This document shows positions 1 through 8,759 of a stretch of 17,859 bases of DNA, piece after piece. The stretch covers positions 1 through 17,859 of the forward strand of contig JBBHKE010000335.1 of NCBI GenBank assembly GCA_037447655.1. The letters are read 5' to 3'. The notes beneath the pieces were generated by a model. It was given only the letters and a program-made list of their open reading frames with translations, did not search any database and was not told the DNA's origin. The translations under genes were made by a program, and so were the position numbers. Position 1 is the first letter of the stretch. Each line of letters starts with the position of its first letter. Origin of the DNA: Zygnema cylindricum. Taxonomy: Eukaryota; Streptophyta; Zygnematophyceae; Zygnematales; Zygnemataceae.

Positions 1-257
1 TTTATCTTTATTTATAATTTATTTTTCTAGTCGATAAAAAATAACAACGAGACTAGTGACGACCGTCAACAATCTTCAAGAAGGAGACAAAAGGGCAAAG
101 GACGAACAAATAGAAAGTTAGAGAAAAACAAAACAAAAAAAAAGTTTGTTGAATAGTAAAGGTTACTTTCCACTGTAAATCGAGTGCTAAGGGGAAAGTG
201 TAAAAACCGCAAAATACAATTTACATCATCTTGAAAATTAGTATGTGCTTCAATTTG

Positions 258-358
258 GTGGGAGGGAGAGAGAGAGGAGAGGGGAGGGGAACAGGGGGGA
301 GAGAGACACAGGGGAGGGAGATAGAGAGACAAAGGAGAGTGTTAGAGAGGGAGAGAGA
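258..358 (+). repeat. GA-rich purine tract (low-complexity)
   Basis: About 100 bases are almost entirely G and A on the plus strand, with many GAGAG and GGGGAG units and only scattered T and C. There is no fixed period. Such polypurine/GAGA tracts occur in plant promoters and 5' leaders and also arise as simple-sequence expansions. No adjoining gene is visible to decide between these. Confidence 0.8.
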
Positions 359-388
359 CCCGATGTCATGTCACGCGAGCTCATCTTT

Positions 389-397
389 AAACCCTAA
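389..397 (+). promoter_or_regulatory. telo-box-like motif AAACCCTAA
   Basis: The nine bases match the plant telo-box (AAACCCTAA), a short interstitial motif found in plant promoters. It lies about 30 bases beyond the GA-rich tract. The reverse form TTAGGGTTT recurs near 2371 and 10227. A nine-base motif can arise by chance and no transcription unit is visible beside it, so a regulatory role is only a possibility. Confidence 0.25.
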
Positions 398-484
398 TCC
401 TCTCGAGAGTCGTTTTAAGGCAAAGAACAGTAACACCCGACCGACGAATATCGTACGATTTTAACTTTTTTGCACAAGGGAGAG

Positions 485-530
485 TACACCGTGTATCGCT
501 ATTAGTGTTAATAATTTTTTTCGTCACTTA
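485..530 (+). mobile_element. solitary left end of an X-family MITE (TA-flanked)
   Basis: A TA dinucleotide is followed by CACCGTGTATCGCTATTAG and then TGTTAATAA. This is the same terminus as the two-ended copies at 5953-8311 (CACCGCGAATCGTTATTAG) with a few substitutions. I found no matching inverted right end downstream, so it is probably a truncated or diverged copy. The inner boundary given is arbitrary. Confidence 0.45.
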
Positions 531-1926
531 AAAGTTAAAACACCTTTTCTCCGTATACAATTTTCCGATTGTGGATCTGATGGTTGCGATTTAAAGGTAA
601 GATTCTCAGCTTGTGATTGACGGTCTCAAATTGAAATCGGACAAGTGTGTACGGAGAAAAGATGTTTTAAGTGGCGAAAAAATTGTTAATACTAATACAG
701 TATTGAGCCCTCGCCTCTCGGACCGTTCGATATTCAATATATTGAATAATATTATTTTCAATATATTGATTATGAAGTTTATCGCGATGAATTTTACTCG
801 ATACACAACTCTAGAAAGATTTACGCCGACCGTACCAAATCGTAAAGAACAAAACAAAACAGTTGACAACCACATTATTTCTTAGCATTAAGCGTTTATT
901 TCCCTCTTTGAATCCCTTTGTACCTTGATGGACTTTTCCATCGCACTTTTTGAAATAAACTTTTCAATCAATTACAACCACAAAACAAATGCATAGCTTA
1001 AAGAATAAACTATGCTGACGTGTCATTCCTTAATAGGTGAGAGGGGTTCTGCCGTGTGGCGCGTGTCGTGGCATGTACTTACAAAACGCGGAAAGGACAA
1101 ACAAAGACAGGCAGAAAAAAAAACAAAAATTTATGGTGACGTACAGTTTTACACGCACGACGCAGAAAAGACGAAAGATGAGCAGATACTGACGAAAGTC
1201 ATCAAAAACGACATGTGATTGGCGACTACAACAAATAGGAGACAGATAAAAAAAAAGTCAAAAAGGTACACCGCTAAAAATAGCAGTAAAGTCAAATACA
1301 GGCTGGCACCATTTTCCACAAAAACAGAAAAAATACGCAACGTGGCCAAGTCTAAAAAACCTCCAATCAAAATGATACACCTCAATATATAGATAAAAAA
1401 CAAAGTCAACAAAAAAAAAGTCATAGGAGCTACGGTAACTTCATTTTTTACCGACCTCGTCATTATGACGCCAAAGTGGACTAATGGAAACCAGCCAATA
1501 GGAATGAAGAGTATCCAGGCCAAAGATTCGGGTCAGACGAAGAGACCGCTATTGTCCAAATGGTACGAATTTGCGCGTAAAAAGCGTACGGATATCCTTG
1601 GGTGGGACCCCGAATGGGATCCAAACCATAGTTCAAAAGTAGGCGTTTCTATTGTAGGTCTTTTGTCGGCGCCTTCATCGTAAGTTGTGTTATGGGCTTT
1701 TCATGTGATCGTCTTAAGTCGCTACTTTGATCAGCGACCGTCCGATCGTCCGAATCTGACGGTTTAAATAAAAAGTCGCTCAAAACTCACAAAAAATGAT
1801 TTTTTTGTCCGTTTTTTTTTTTAATTTAGACATGACGTTTAAGGGTATTCTCGCATGTGCTAAAGTTACAGTTATTATCTGTCGTTTTCTTCCATAACTT
1901 AGAAAAAAACAAGAAAATCCGCAGCC
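531..1926. other. Unassigned AT-rich DNA
   Basis: I see no gene here. A richer patch around 1440-1690 is open in the plus frame from 1465 to 1683 and includes GCCAATAGG. Its translation is not recognisable and has no supporting structure. A small inverted repeat (GTCGCT...AGCGAC) lies near 1711-1737. The 1340-1440 stretch is A-rich. Confidence 0.5.
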
Positions 1927-2650
1927 GTACCAAAAAATAGAAATTACCACCGTACAAGTTGAGTTACCCTGGAACTTTATCTGTACAGTAGTTTGTCGTT
2001 TAGCGGGATACAATTTGTCGTTTAGCGCATTTCGACCCACTTTCGCGTCCTTTCAACACATGTTCAAACTTTACATCAAATCACCTCGTGAGGCGATTTG
2101 AAATAAAGTCCAATAAGGTGAGCGAATAGGCATACACTGTCGCACGTGTCTGAAGTTTTTTGCAATTTTTGTGCGCGGAGTACAAAAAAAAAAATACACG
2201 GCACGTTTCCAGCTTGTGCGTAATGTTTTGCGTGCGCTGATCCGTACAGGGGCCGTCTCTCTCAAAAACACGTGTCTTCACACATACGGCGTATGAAAAA
2301 TATTGGCCACCTGTCGGCAAGTGGGAAGACGATAAACGAAACCGCAAATTTTGTGCGACAGCGAAAGGTATTTTAGGGTTTCGACATGTCGACAATGTGG
2401 CGTACGGACATTACGAAGTCACAAAAATTGTACAGCGTGCGGAGAAACGCCTCAAATTGAAGGCGAGTGGAAGTTTCGCCTCATTTTATGAACCACTTCA
2501 TATGTCACAATTCTTCGTACACGTCTACGTAAGTCACTTTTTTAAGTGACAAGTTATTTGCGTTTACATCCGAATGCTCTGAAATCTGTACGGAGAATCT
2601 TCGATAAAAAACAAAGTAACAAGACTAAGTTTTGGTTACATGCGAAAATA
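1927..2650 (+). repeat. dispersed repeat, copy A
   Basis: This stretch aligns by eye with 3776-4562. Shared diverged blocks occur in the same order: GTACCAAAA followed by a TACCAC-GTACAA block; AGTTTGTCGT; a CCACTT-CGCGTC-CAAC block; GAGCGAATAGG; TTTTTTGCAA followed by GAGTACAAAAAA; and, after a poorly matching middle, TAC-GAGAAT followed by A-rich sequence and AATAAGTTTT/ACTAAGTTTT. The colinear blocks imply common descent. I see no terminal repeats or coding capacity and cannot name the family. Confidence 0.55.
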
Positions 2651-3775
2651 CCCTAATTCTCTATCGATCCATGTGCAACTCAACCCTGTTACTATTTTAT
2701 TTCATTTTGCGGCCAATACAATATGGGTCTTAAGGGTATATTGTATTTTTTGCGTACAGCAGGCATATTGTATGGGTGTACTTTCACCTACTTTTGAACG
2801 ATGATCCAAACAGTCATTGCGATGGCCGCGTCAAATAGGGCAGCAATTAGGGCATGAACACGTGTCAGCCGCTTTTATTTGGACGGTTAACTGCACTAAC
2901 TGCTCCGCAACAATATCGAAGATAAAATCTGAGCCGTCCACGTATGGGAATTCGCTATCATTTTTGCGCTGTCGCCTATCGTTTTGTCCTTTCTGATTTG
3001 GATTTGTCAGAGCCTAGGATTAGGGTGAAATTTCCATCAGACGAAAAGCAACGGTATTTTCAATAAATTTTCAATTTTACACGTGTCGTATCTGACTTTT
3101 TTTCTTTAAATAACATCACAAAAGATACGATTCAGATTCTCCAAGGGTCCTGGCGAACATATTGACCGTTCGATTATATTTGGATTTCTTTCGCGAATCG
3201 AACGTTCCATCCGACGCTGTTATGTACTACCCACGTCGTCACAGAACGTGTAAAATCGCTACACGTGGATACTTTTCGTAGTATTGGTTTTGACGATTTA
3301 CGGACTACCACCAAAATTTCCACACGTAGCTAAGGCCATGTACTTTCTGACAAAGTGGACGCGAATCGAATAAAATGTAAACCAAAAGTCTTTGCCGGAA
3401 GATATCCCGTCAGGCGTCAGACCGTCACGCTCCCTTCCATGCAACTTCGTGGGTTTCCCGCGCTTCGAGTTTTCGTTTCGAAAAGTCAAAGGCTGTAAAA
3501 GCAGGCGTTTGAAAAAAAAAAAGCGCCTGCTAAGAAAAGGATATTTTTTGTTTTTTTCTAAGAAAAGGGGGCTTTAAGGGTACAATGACATAGTACGCAA
3601 ATATCTTTTAGTGATTTAGTATGAAGGTGTTGGTTCTACATTGAAATTGGTCGATTTGTGAAACCTAAAACAATTTTCGATATCTGATCTATAATATACG
3701 TAGTAGTAGTACCACTCAGGGCCCATGTGATTAAGGGTTCTTTGTTGTCGTTTTCCTCCAACGCAAAAATCTTCA
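2651..3775. other. Unassigned DNA between the two dispersed-repeat copies
   Basis: No gene is recognisable. The stretch contains ACGTG-type hexamers (near 2861), a small inverted repeat around the ACAATAT and ATATTGT words near 2718-2745, and the hairpin at 3500-3531. The short open frames look like chance. Confidence 0.5.
3500..3531. repeat. 8-bp perfect inverted repeat around an A-rich loop
   Basis: AGCAGGCG (3500-3507) and its exact reverse complement CGCCTGCT (3524-3531) flank a 16-base A-rich loop. The GC-rich stem stands out in AT-rich surroundings. It resembles a bacterial intrinsic terminator in shape, but this is eukaryotic DNA with no gene nearby, so I record it only as a possible hairpin. 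Confidence 0.6.
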
Positions 3776-4562
3776 GTACCAAAATAATGGATATACCACG
3801 GTACAATTTGCATCATCTTTCAACTTTAAATGTAATATAGTTTGTCGTCTTGCGCGTTTTGAACCACTTCCGCGTCACTCCAACTCATTTTCAAATTTTT
3901 GTTGAAATTTTGGTTAAGGTAACAAGTAAGAGCGAATAGGGAGATAATTTGGCACAGGTCACGCGTTTTCAAAACTTTTTTGCAAGACGCTGAGTACCAA
4001 AAAAAATTACCACTCCAGAGTCGTGGATGGGGTTTCGTGCAACATATGCCATTTCAAAAAAGCGAAGTACGTGAAGATGCCTCTCTTACTCTCCCTATTC
4101 CACTACTACGTCTACCTCACAATTCTTGGAATGAAACAACAATAATGGTTTAAAATGAAACATCTCTAAAAAAAAAAAAAAATGATCTTTGGGCATAGTT
4201 TGATGGCAATTGGAGTGAGAAAAGATGAAAAAACAAAATCGGCAATATACGGCAAATTTTTTGGAATTAGTGACGTCAACGCTATCAAAATTGAGCATGA
4301 CATCAAAATGACACAAACCCTACACATCTACATTGTCACAAGAAAATAGACGTCCACAAGCGTCGATATTTTGTAAACGTCATCGATTGTTGCGAGTTTC
4401 GTAGTCGTCTACAACCGTGACAAATTCCACCCACGTCTACCTCCGTCACAAATTAAAGTAACAATTTTGTTGTTGAACATTGAAACAATTTGAAAAGTAT
4501 TACAGAGAATTTTGTTAAAAAAAAAGTAAAAAGAATAAGTTTTATCTACATGGGAACATGTC
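3776..4562 (+). repeat. dispersed repeat, copy B
   Basis: This is the counterpart of copy A at 1927-2650, with the same ordered blocks and the best agreement at 3776-4010 and 4499-4562. The middle, about 4020-4490, aligns poorly and includes a run of 15 A near 4167. The copies lie in direct orientation about 1.85 kb apart. They could be two insertions of one old family or a local duplication. Confidence 0.55.
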
Positions 4563-4844
4563 CCCAAAACAGTAAACATAGCTTTATAGACATTACTTGA
4601 TGGCACCGAGTCCTCAATATTACAACCAGTAATGTTATTTGTACAATTACAAATATCTCCCATGGAACCACATTCTTGGGATGAAAAAAAATGTAAAAGT
4701 TTGCAAAATCTTACTCGTCGTCAGCAAATTGGTTGCCAAATTTGGGAGCCGATTCCAAATATGACGTGTTAAAAAATTGGAGTATAGACTTATGTCCCTT
4801 TAGCTTAGGAGCAACCTTTCTTTTGCAGTGAAGATTCTCATTGC
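4563..4844. other. Unassigned AT-rich DNA
   Basis: There is no gene, repeat or RNA structure I can support. The block reading ATTCTTGGGATGAAA near 4671 resembles ATTCTTGGAATGAAA near 4121, which suggests another fragment of the same dispersed repeat. Confidence 0.4.
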
Positions 4845-4893
4845 TACACCACCCCTCGTTATTAGCGTTAATAACACTAATTTTATCGTGAAT
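4845..4893 (+). mobile_element. left end of an X-family MITE (TA-flanked), no right end found
   Basis: TA is followed by CACCACCCCTCGTTATTAG and then CGTTAATAACACTAATTTTATCG. The TTATTAG-TTAATAACACTAAT portion matches the X-family ends at 7314 and 7772. No inverted partner is visible before the next X end at 5780. The boundary on the inner side is uncertain. Confidence 0.45.
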
Positions 4894-5777
4894 ATTTTTT
4901 GGCCCAGAATCATAAACTAGTGTTATTCACATTCAAAAGAGAATCAACGCCAATATGGAAAGTTTTTATTTAGTGTTTGCTCTTTTATGTTATGTTCGTA
5001 GAAATTAGCGATATACGTCTGTATGTTTTAGTATAGAACGTGACATCTCATTTCTACAACGCTAAGTGCAATTCACATGTGTATTAAAGACTTGTATTTG
5101 ATAAACCATATTGAAGCGTAAATTTAGCTACAATTGCAAAATTTGTACTCTAATTTGTATTTACGATTTCAAATCCCCACAAGTACGTCGCCTGGTGGAT
5201 GTTGTCATGGAAATTATTGTATATTTATACTTGGAATAATATTGATGGCACCTCAGCGTACACGATTCGCAAAGTGGCGTTAAGTGCCATAATTAACGTT
5301 AATGGTTTTTGTTTTTTACGACAAATCTACATAAAATAGCGTTCACAACAAAAAAATAGCGTTTATTTCTTTTAATGAATGATGGGCAGTTTCCAGTCTT
5401 CAAAACAAAAGTCATCAGACAAAAAATGTGACTCAAAGTCATGACATCTATAGATGCTAATAATTTTGTGTCCCGGTTCACATCTATGATCTCCATGGTT
5501 GTGGGCCTTAAATTGTATATGGGTTGTCTAGTCTAGGTTTTTTTGCATTTTGTAGGTGGTCTAGCTTTGGTATTATTTTGTTTTGGTTTTTTTCTTTTGT
5601 TAGTATTGTTCTGTTTCGTTTATGTTTTTAGGTGTAGATTACTTTCCTGTGACTCTTGTAGTCTCCAAATGTTTTTGTCAGTTTTACCCCTTTTTTACAC
5701 AGATGGCAACTTTTGCAATAAAGACTTTTCTATTTGATACGCTAGACGTCAAATTGTTTTGTGACATTGTAAACGTC
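4894..5777. other. AT-rich stretch without a recognisable gene
   Basis: It contains a T-rich, G-poor segment at about 5535-5640. The 64-residue plus-strand open frame there translates to a hydrophobic low-complexity string (mostly F, L, V), which is what T-rich DNA gives by chance. Part of this stretch may be the interior of an X-family copy starting at 4847, but no right terminus supports that. Confidence 0.5.
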
Positions 5778-5950
5778 TACACAGCCCATCATTATTAGCA
5801 TTAAGGGTTTATAAGTGTCTATGCGAAATAAGATTTAATATTACAATTTCAGTTTAAGGATCCGTGGCAGATTAAAGTCCACTTCCTTAAATTGTCTTGC
5901 TAACACTATTTTATGACTTTCGGCCAAAAAAAGTCTCGACTTAACTACAG
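5778..5950 (+). mobile_element. X-family MITE fragment interrupted by another X copy
   Basis: TA then CACAGCCCATCATTATTAG begins this fragment. Its interior shares an ordered block with the copy at 7314-7531: GGCAGATT, then GTCCA, then TTAAAT, then TTGCTAA with matching spacing. It ends at the TA where the copy at 5953-6453 begins. The simplest reading is an older X element into which a younger X element inserted at a TA. The right remnant of the older copy is not visible beyond 6455. Confidence 0.5.
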
Positions 5951-5952
5951 TA

Positions 5953-6453
5953 CACCACGAATCGTAATAAGAGTAATGAAAAAATTAGAGTACAAAAACT
6001 AAAAAAAAAAAATAGAGTAATGAACGCTAATTTATGTGATAGAGCTTTTTCAACTACGAAGTTTACTCTAATTTATTTAAGTACTCTAATTTGGCACGCT
6101 AATATCCTCTACTGTAAATAAGGTATTCATACAGAATTTGGCAAAACGTACAGTGTATCGTCACTATGACGTTTGCAGTGCGCGGTTTGTTAAAACACAG
6201 TTACATGAAAACGGCCTGTATTAAATCATTATTTGTACTTTTTTACTTAGTGAAGTACAATTTTGCACGGTCGGAGGTTGTCTGTACTCCACACTATTTA
6301 AAATGAACCTATATTAGAATTAAAAACGCTAATTAAACTTTACCTTAAATAGAATAATGAAAAAAATATAATTGTTTACTCTATTTCATGTGATAGAATC
6401 GAAATTTCAAGCGACCGAATTAGAGTAATTTACTCTAATTACGATTTGCGGTG
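5953..6453 (+). mobile_element. X-family TA-flanked MITE, copy 1 (501 bp)
   Basis: The left end is CACCACGAATCGTAAT; the right end read inwards is CACCGCAAATCGTAATTAG. Both lie directly inside a TA (5951-5952 and 6454-6455), as expected of Tc1/mariner-type target duplications. Inverted end similarity runs for about 20 bp, and the interior has no coding capacity. The right 240 bp recurs in inverted orientation at 6861-7100, and a subterminal block (AAATAGTGTGG-GTACGG read inwards) also occurs in the copy at 7772-8311. It is a non-autonomous element; the superfamily rests on the TA flanks only. Confidence 0.65.
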
Positions 6454-6463
6454 TAGTGTTATT

Positions 6464-6864
6464 TAGTGTTGGGTATCGGGTAAATTCATATCGCAATAAT
6501 TTTGATATTCGATTGAATATTGATCGAGCAGATTCCTCAATATATCGTACTGGGACCAACATAAATTATCGCGATATATATCGCAAAAACTGGGTGTCCG
6601 TACAGTCCTAGTACAGAAAATCGTACGGAAAATCGTACGGTTACCCCCCCTCCCCGGCGCGCGCTCAGTGGGGGGGGGGGTGAAAAAAAAATGGGAAAAA
6701 AATAAAATAAAAATTTAATGCCTCGATATATTGGCGATACGATATATCGGCGATATATCGCACTAATTTGGTTTTCGATATATCGAAGCGAGATATCGAT
6801 TATCGGGTACCTGAAATTCGATATATATCGAATATCGGCAAAAGGTCCTCGATACCCAACACTA
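6464..6864. mobile_element. small hAT-like non-autonomous element (401 bp)
   Basis: The terminal inverted repeats TAGTGTTGGGTATCG match perfectly for 15 bases at both ends. The sequence inside them is full of GATATATCG/CGATATATCG words, a subterminal repeat pattern seen in hAT elements and shared with the larger element at 8760-9638, whose ends read TAGTGTTGTGTATCGGT. The centre holds a C-rich run (6644-6655) opposite an 11-G run (6670-6680) and two AAAATCGTACGG repeats. The flanking 8-mers (GTGTTATT left, CATCGCGA right) do not match, so no target duplication is seen here. No transposase is encoded. Confidence 0.65.
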
Positions 6865-7100
6865 CATCGCGAATCGTAATTAGAGTAAATCACTCTAATT
6901 TAGTTGCTCGAAATTTTGACTGTATCACATCAAATAGAGTAATCGATTCTATTTTTTTCATTATTCTAATTTAGGTGAGGTTTAATTAGCGTAAAAAATT
7001 CTAATATAGGTTATTATTAAATAGTGTGGAGTACGGACGACGTCGAACCGTTCAATATTGTATTTTTTTGAATAAAAAGGTACAAAAACCGATTTAATAG
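6865..7100 (-). mobile_element. X-family MITE, inverted copy (right end only)
   Basis: After TA at 6863-6864 comes CATCGCGAATCGTAATTAG. The following 235 bp match the right-hand portion of the 5953-6453 copy in opposite orientation. Its TA overlaps the last two bases of the hAT-like element, so its insertion point is the very end of that element. Similarity fades after about 7100 and I cannot find the other terminus. Confidence 0.6.
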
Positions 7101-7311
7101 ACTCGCGGTCGCATGTGGAGTCGCAATAAACAAAAAGACTCAATCACATCGAAAAAAATCCGTTCGCATATCTTTCATCCGTCGACAACATCGTTGTCAG
7201 TGAGAACATTAACCTTAAGTTACATGTTACAAGTTTATAGGATAACGACGACAACACGTGTTTGCGTTTAGGGAATTGCTAATCGCAGAGACAATTTTTG
7301 CTGCGCGCATG
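7101..7311. other. Unassigned spacer between X-family copies
   Basis: There is no gene and no clear match to the interior of the 5953 copy. The last 12 bases before the next element (TGCGCGCATG) resemble those before the copy at 7772 (TGCGCGCAGG), so the similarity of these two copies may extend slightly beyond the TA on the left side. Confidence 0.4.
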
Positions 7312-7313
7312 TA

Positions 7314-7531
7314 CACCGCGCATCGTTATTAGTGTCAAAGTTTAAATAGCGTAAAAAAATAAATAGTGTTATTGATTCTAATTTAGTGCCAGAAACATGG
7401 CAGATTGTGGTCCAGGTCATTAAATAGCGTTGCTAATTTAATTTCGAAAATCATGTATACTAATTGCGGGGAAAAATCAAGATTTTAAGAACCCAAATTA
7501 GAGTTAATAACACTAATTACGATGGGCGGTG
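7314..7531 (+). mobile_element. X-family TA-flanked MITE, copy 3 (218 bp)
   Basis: Ends are CACCGCGCATCGTTATTAG on the left and, read inwards, CACCGCCCATCGTAATTAG on the right, each bordered by TA (7312-7313, 7532-7533). Left 40 bp match the 7772 copy almost exactly through AGTGTCAAAGTTTAAATAG. The right end shares the block read on the plus strand as TTTTAAGAACCCAAATTAG with the right end of the 7772 copy. At 218 bp it looks like an internally deleted relative of the 500-bp copies. Confidence 0.7.
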
Positions 7532-7533
7532 TA

Positions 7534-7769
7534 GTTGTCAGAAATTGTACATTTGATGTACAGTTTCGTACAAGCTACGTACCTTTAAGTTCAGATTTGG
7601 CGGTCAACCCGTCGAACAAATTTGACTGGCGAATATTGTAACGGCGGTTAAAAAGTTGTCGCGCTTGCGAACGTTGACTGTCATAAAAAAAATAAATTCA
7701 CACGGCCGGCGCAGGTTTACTATAATAAAACTGCGGCAGCCACATATAAATAAAATGGTTGCGCGCAGG
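7534..7769. other. Unassigned spacer
   Basis: About 235 bp between two X copies. It has short palindromic GTAC words (GTACATTTGATGTAC near 7548) and a TATAAATAAA-like word near 7745, with no gene to attach them to. Confidence 0.4.
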
Positions 7770-7771
7770 TA

Positions 7772-8311
7772 CACCGCGAATCGTTATTAGTGTCAAAGTT
7801 TAAATAGTGTTGAAGAAAATTTACCGTAATTGATGCTAATTAAGAATTTGAAAATTTTCAAAAAAAAGGTGTATTTTAATTTCGGCGTTAATGCTAATTT
7901 GGGAACAGCAAAAATGGAATATTCGCCGTACGATTATATACATTAATATGTGTATTCGTTCAAAATATTAGAAATCGTACGCCGTCGCGAATTTAAAATA
8001 TCTGTACATGCCATACTAATTTATGTGTCAGAGTAATCCCGTTTTTTTTAGCGCACGTTCTTATGCGTGAGTGTCTGATTTAATTCATTCTTTTTTAATT
8101 TTCACTTGAAAAGGTACATTTATGTACGGTCTGACATCGACCGTATACCACACTATTTATATTTTATTGTACTTTCGGGCTTTACGCTAATTTGTACGAT
8201 ACGTTAATTAACGTCAAGGAAAAAATAAAATCATGTATCCTATTTGAGGAAAAAAAATAAAATTTTAAGAACCCAAATTAGTGACTTTGACACTAATAAC
8301 GATTCGCGGTG
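7772..8311 (+). mobile_element. X-family TA-flanked MITE, copy 4 (540 bp, best preserved ends)
   Basis: The left end CACCGCGAATCGTTATTAG is repeated perfectly in inverted form at the right end, and the perfect inverted match continues through TGTCAAAGT, about 28 bp in all. TA lies on both sides (7770-7771 and 8312-8313). The interior is AT-rich with no coding capacity. A block near 8130-8170, read inwards from the right end, gives AAATAGTGTGG-ATACGG-CGA-GTC, which also occurs at the equivalent place in the palindrome arms. This copy is the best template for the family terminus. Confidence 0.75.
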
Positions 8312-8313
8312 TA

Positions 8314-8540
8314 GTTCCTCACTTCCCGTGAGCTCCACTGTGAGAGCACACACCGACATTTGACTTAGCCGCGAAAATGGAATCTAATTGCGAACCGTTA
8401 CACTGAACTTGGACACAAATTAAAGGACGACGTACAACATGTATAAACTCGCACGAAACGAAATAAAATTCTTACAAAATAAAAAAGCGTACCCGCGTAA
8501 AAATATCGATGAAACTAAAATGACGCTTAAATAACGATAA
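8314..8540. other. Unassigned spacer
   Basis: No gene or repeat recognised between the X copy and the minisatellite. Confidence 0.4.
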
Positions 8541-8737
8541 AGGAATGTTGATTTGTCAATAGTGTGGTTGAATAAATGTGAAGTACGTTTTCAATGTAGG
8601 AATGTTGATTCGTAAATAGTGTGGTTGAATAAATGTGAAGTACGTTTTCAATGTAGGAATGTTGATTCGTAAATAGTGTGGTTGAATAAATGTGAAGTAC
8701 GTTTTCAATGTAGGAATGTTGATTTGTAAATAGTGTG
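8541..8737 (+). repeat. 57-bp minisatellite, three full units plus a partial
   Basis: The unit begins AGGAATGTTGATT and contains AATAGTGTGGTTGAATAAATG and GAAGTACGTTTTCAATGT-type sequence. Units lie at 8541-8597, 8598-8654 and 8655-8711, with a 26-base partial at 8712-8737. Units two and three are essentially identical; unit one differs at two bases (TTGTC instead of TCGTA). Because 57 is divisible by three, the reverse strand reads open as a 19-residue repeat, but that is a by-product of the tandem structure. Confidence 0.95.
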
Positions 8738-8759
8738 TCTTCATTTAGCTTCAAATTTT

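Larger units (their letters stand above)
1..484. other. AT-rich stretch with no gene recognised
   Basis: No coding frame here has the composition or length of a gene. The short open frames translate to low-complexity protein produced by poly-A/T and GA-rich sequence. The only visible structures are the purine tract and the telo-box-like motif, listed separately. Confidence 0.6.
6215..7100. repeat. long palindrome: X-family ends head to head around the hAT-like element
   Basis: The arm at 6215-6463 and the reverse complement of 6861-7100 align over about 240 bp with perhaps 80 percent identity by eye in the inner 180 bp. Shared blocks include GTACTCCACACTATTTAA, CCTATATTAGAATT, ACGCTAATTAAAC, AGAATAATGAAAAAAATA, ATGTGATA and TTTACTCTAATTACGATT. 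The loop of about 400 bp is the hAT-like element. Single strands could fold into a very large hairpin. Confidence 0.7.

Noticed and set aside
606-885. Two overlapping open frames of about 90 residues on opposite strands
   Set aside because: Neither shows a domain. The ATATTGAAT-type repeats there make stop-poor stretches on both strands by chance.
3500-3577. Intrinsic terminator after a gene
   Set aside because: The hairpin and A/T runs look like one, but there is no bacterial gene and the DNA is eukaryotic.
5543-5737. 64-residue hydrophobic plus-strand open frame as a membrane peptide
   Set aside because: The sequence is T-rich and gives F, L and V in any frame; there is no supporting context.
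6537-6893. 118-residue minus-strand open frame with a proline run
   Set aside because: It crosses the end of the hAT-like element and is built from GATATATCG repeats and the homopolymer block.
8527-8754. 75- and 62-residue minus-strand open frames with a perfect 19-residue repeat
   Set aside because: They are translations of the 57-bp minisatellite, whose unit length is a multiple of three. No other coding sign is present.
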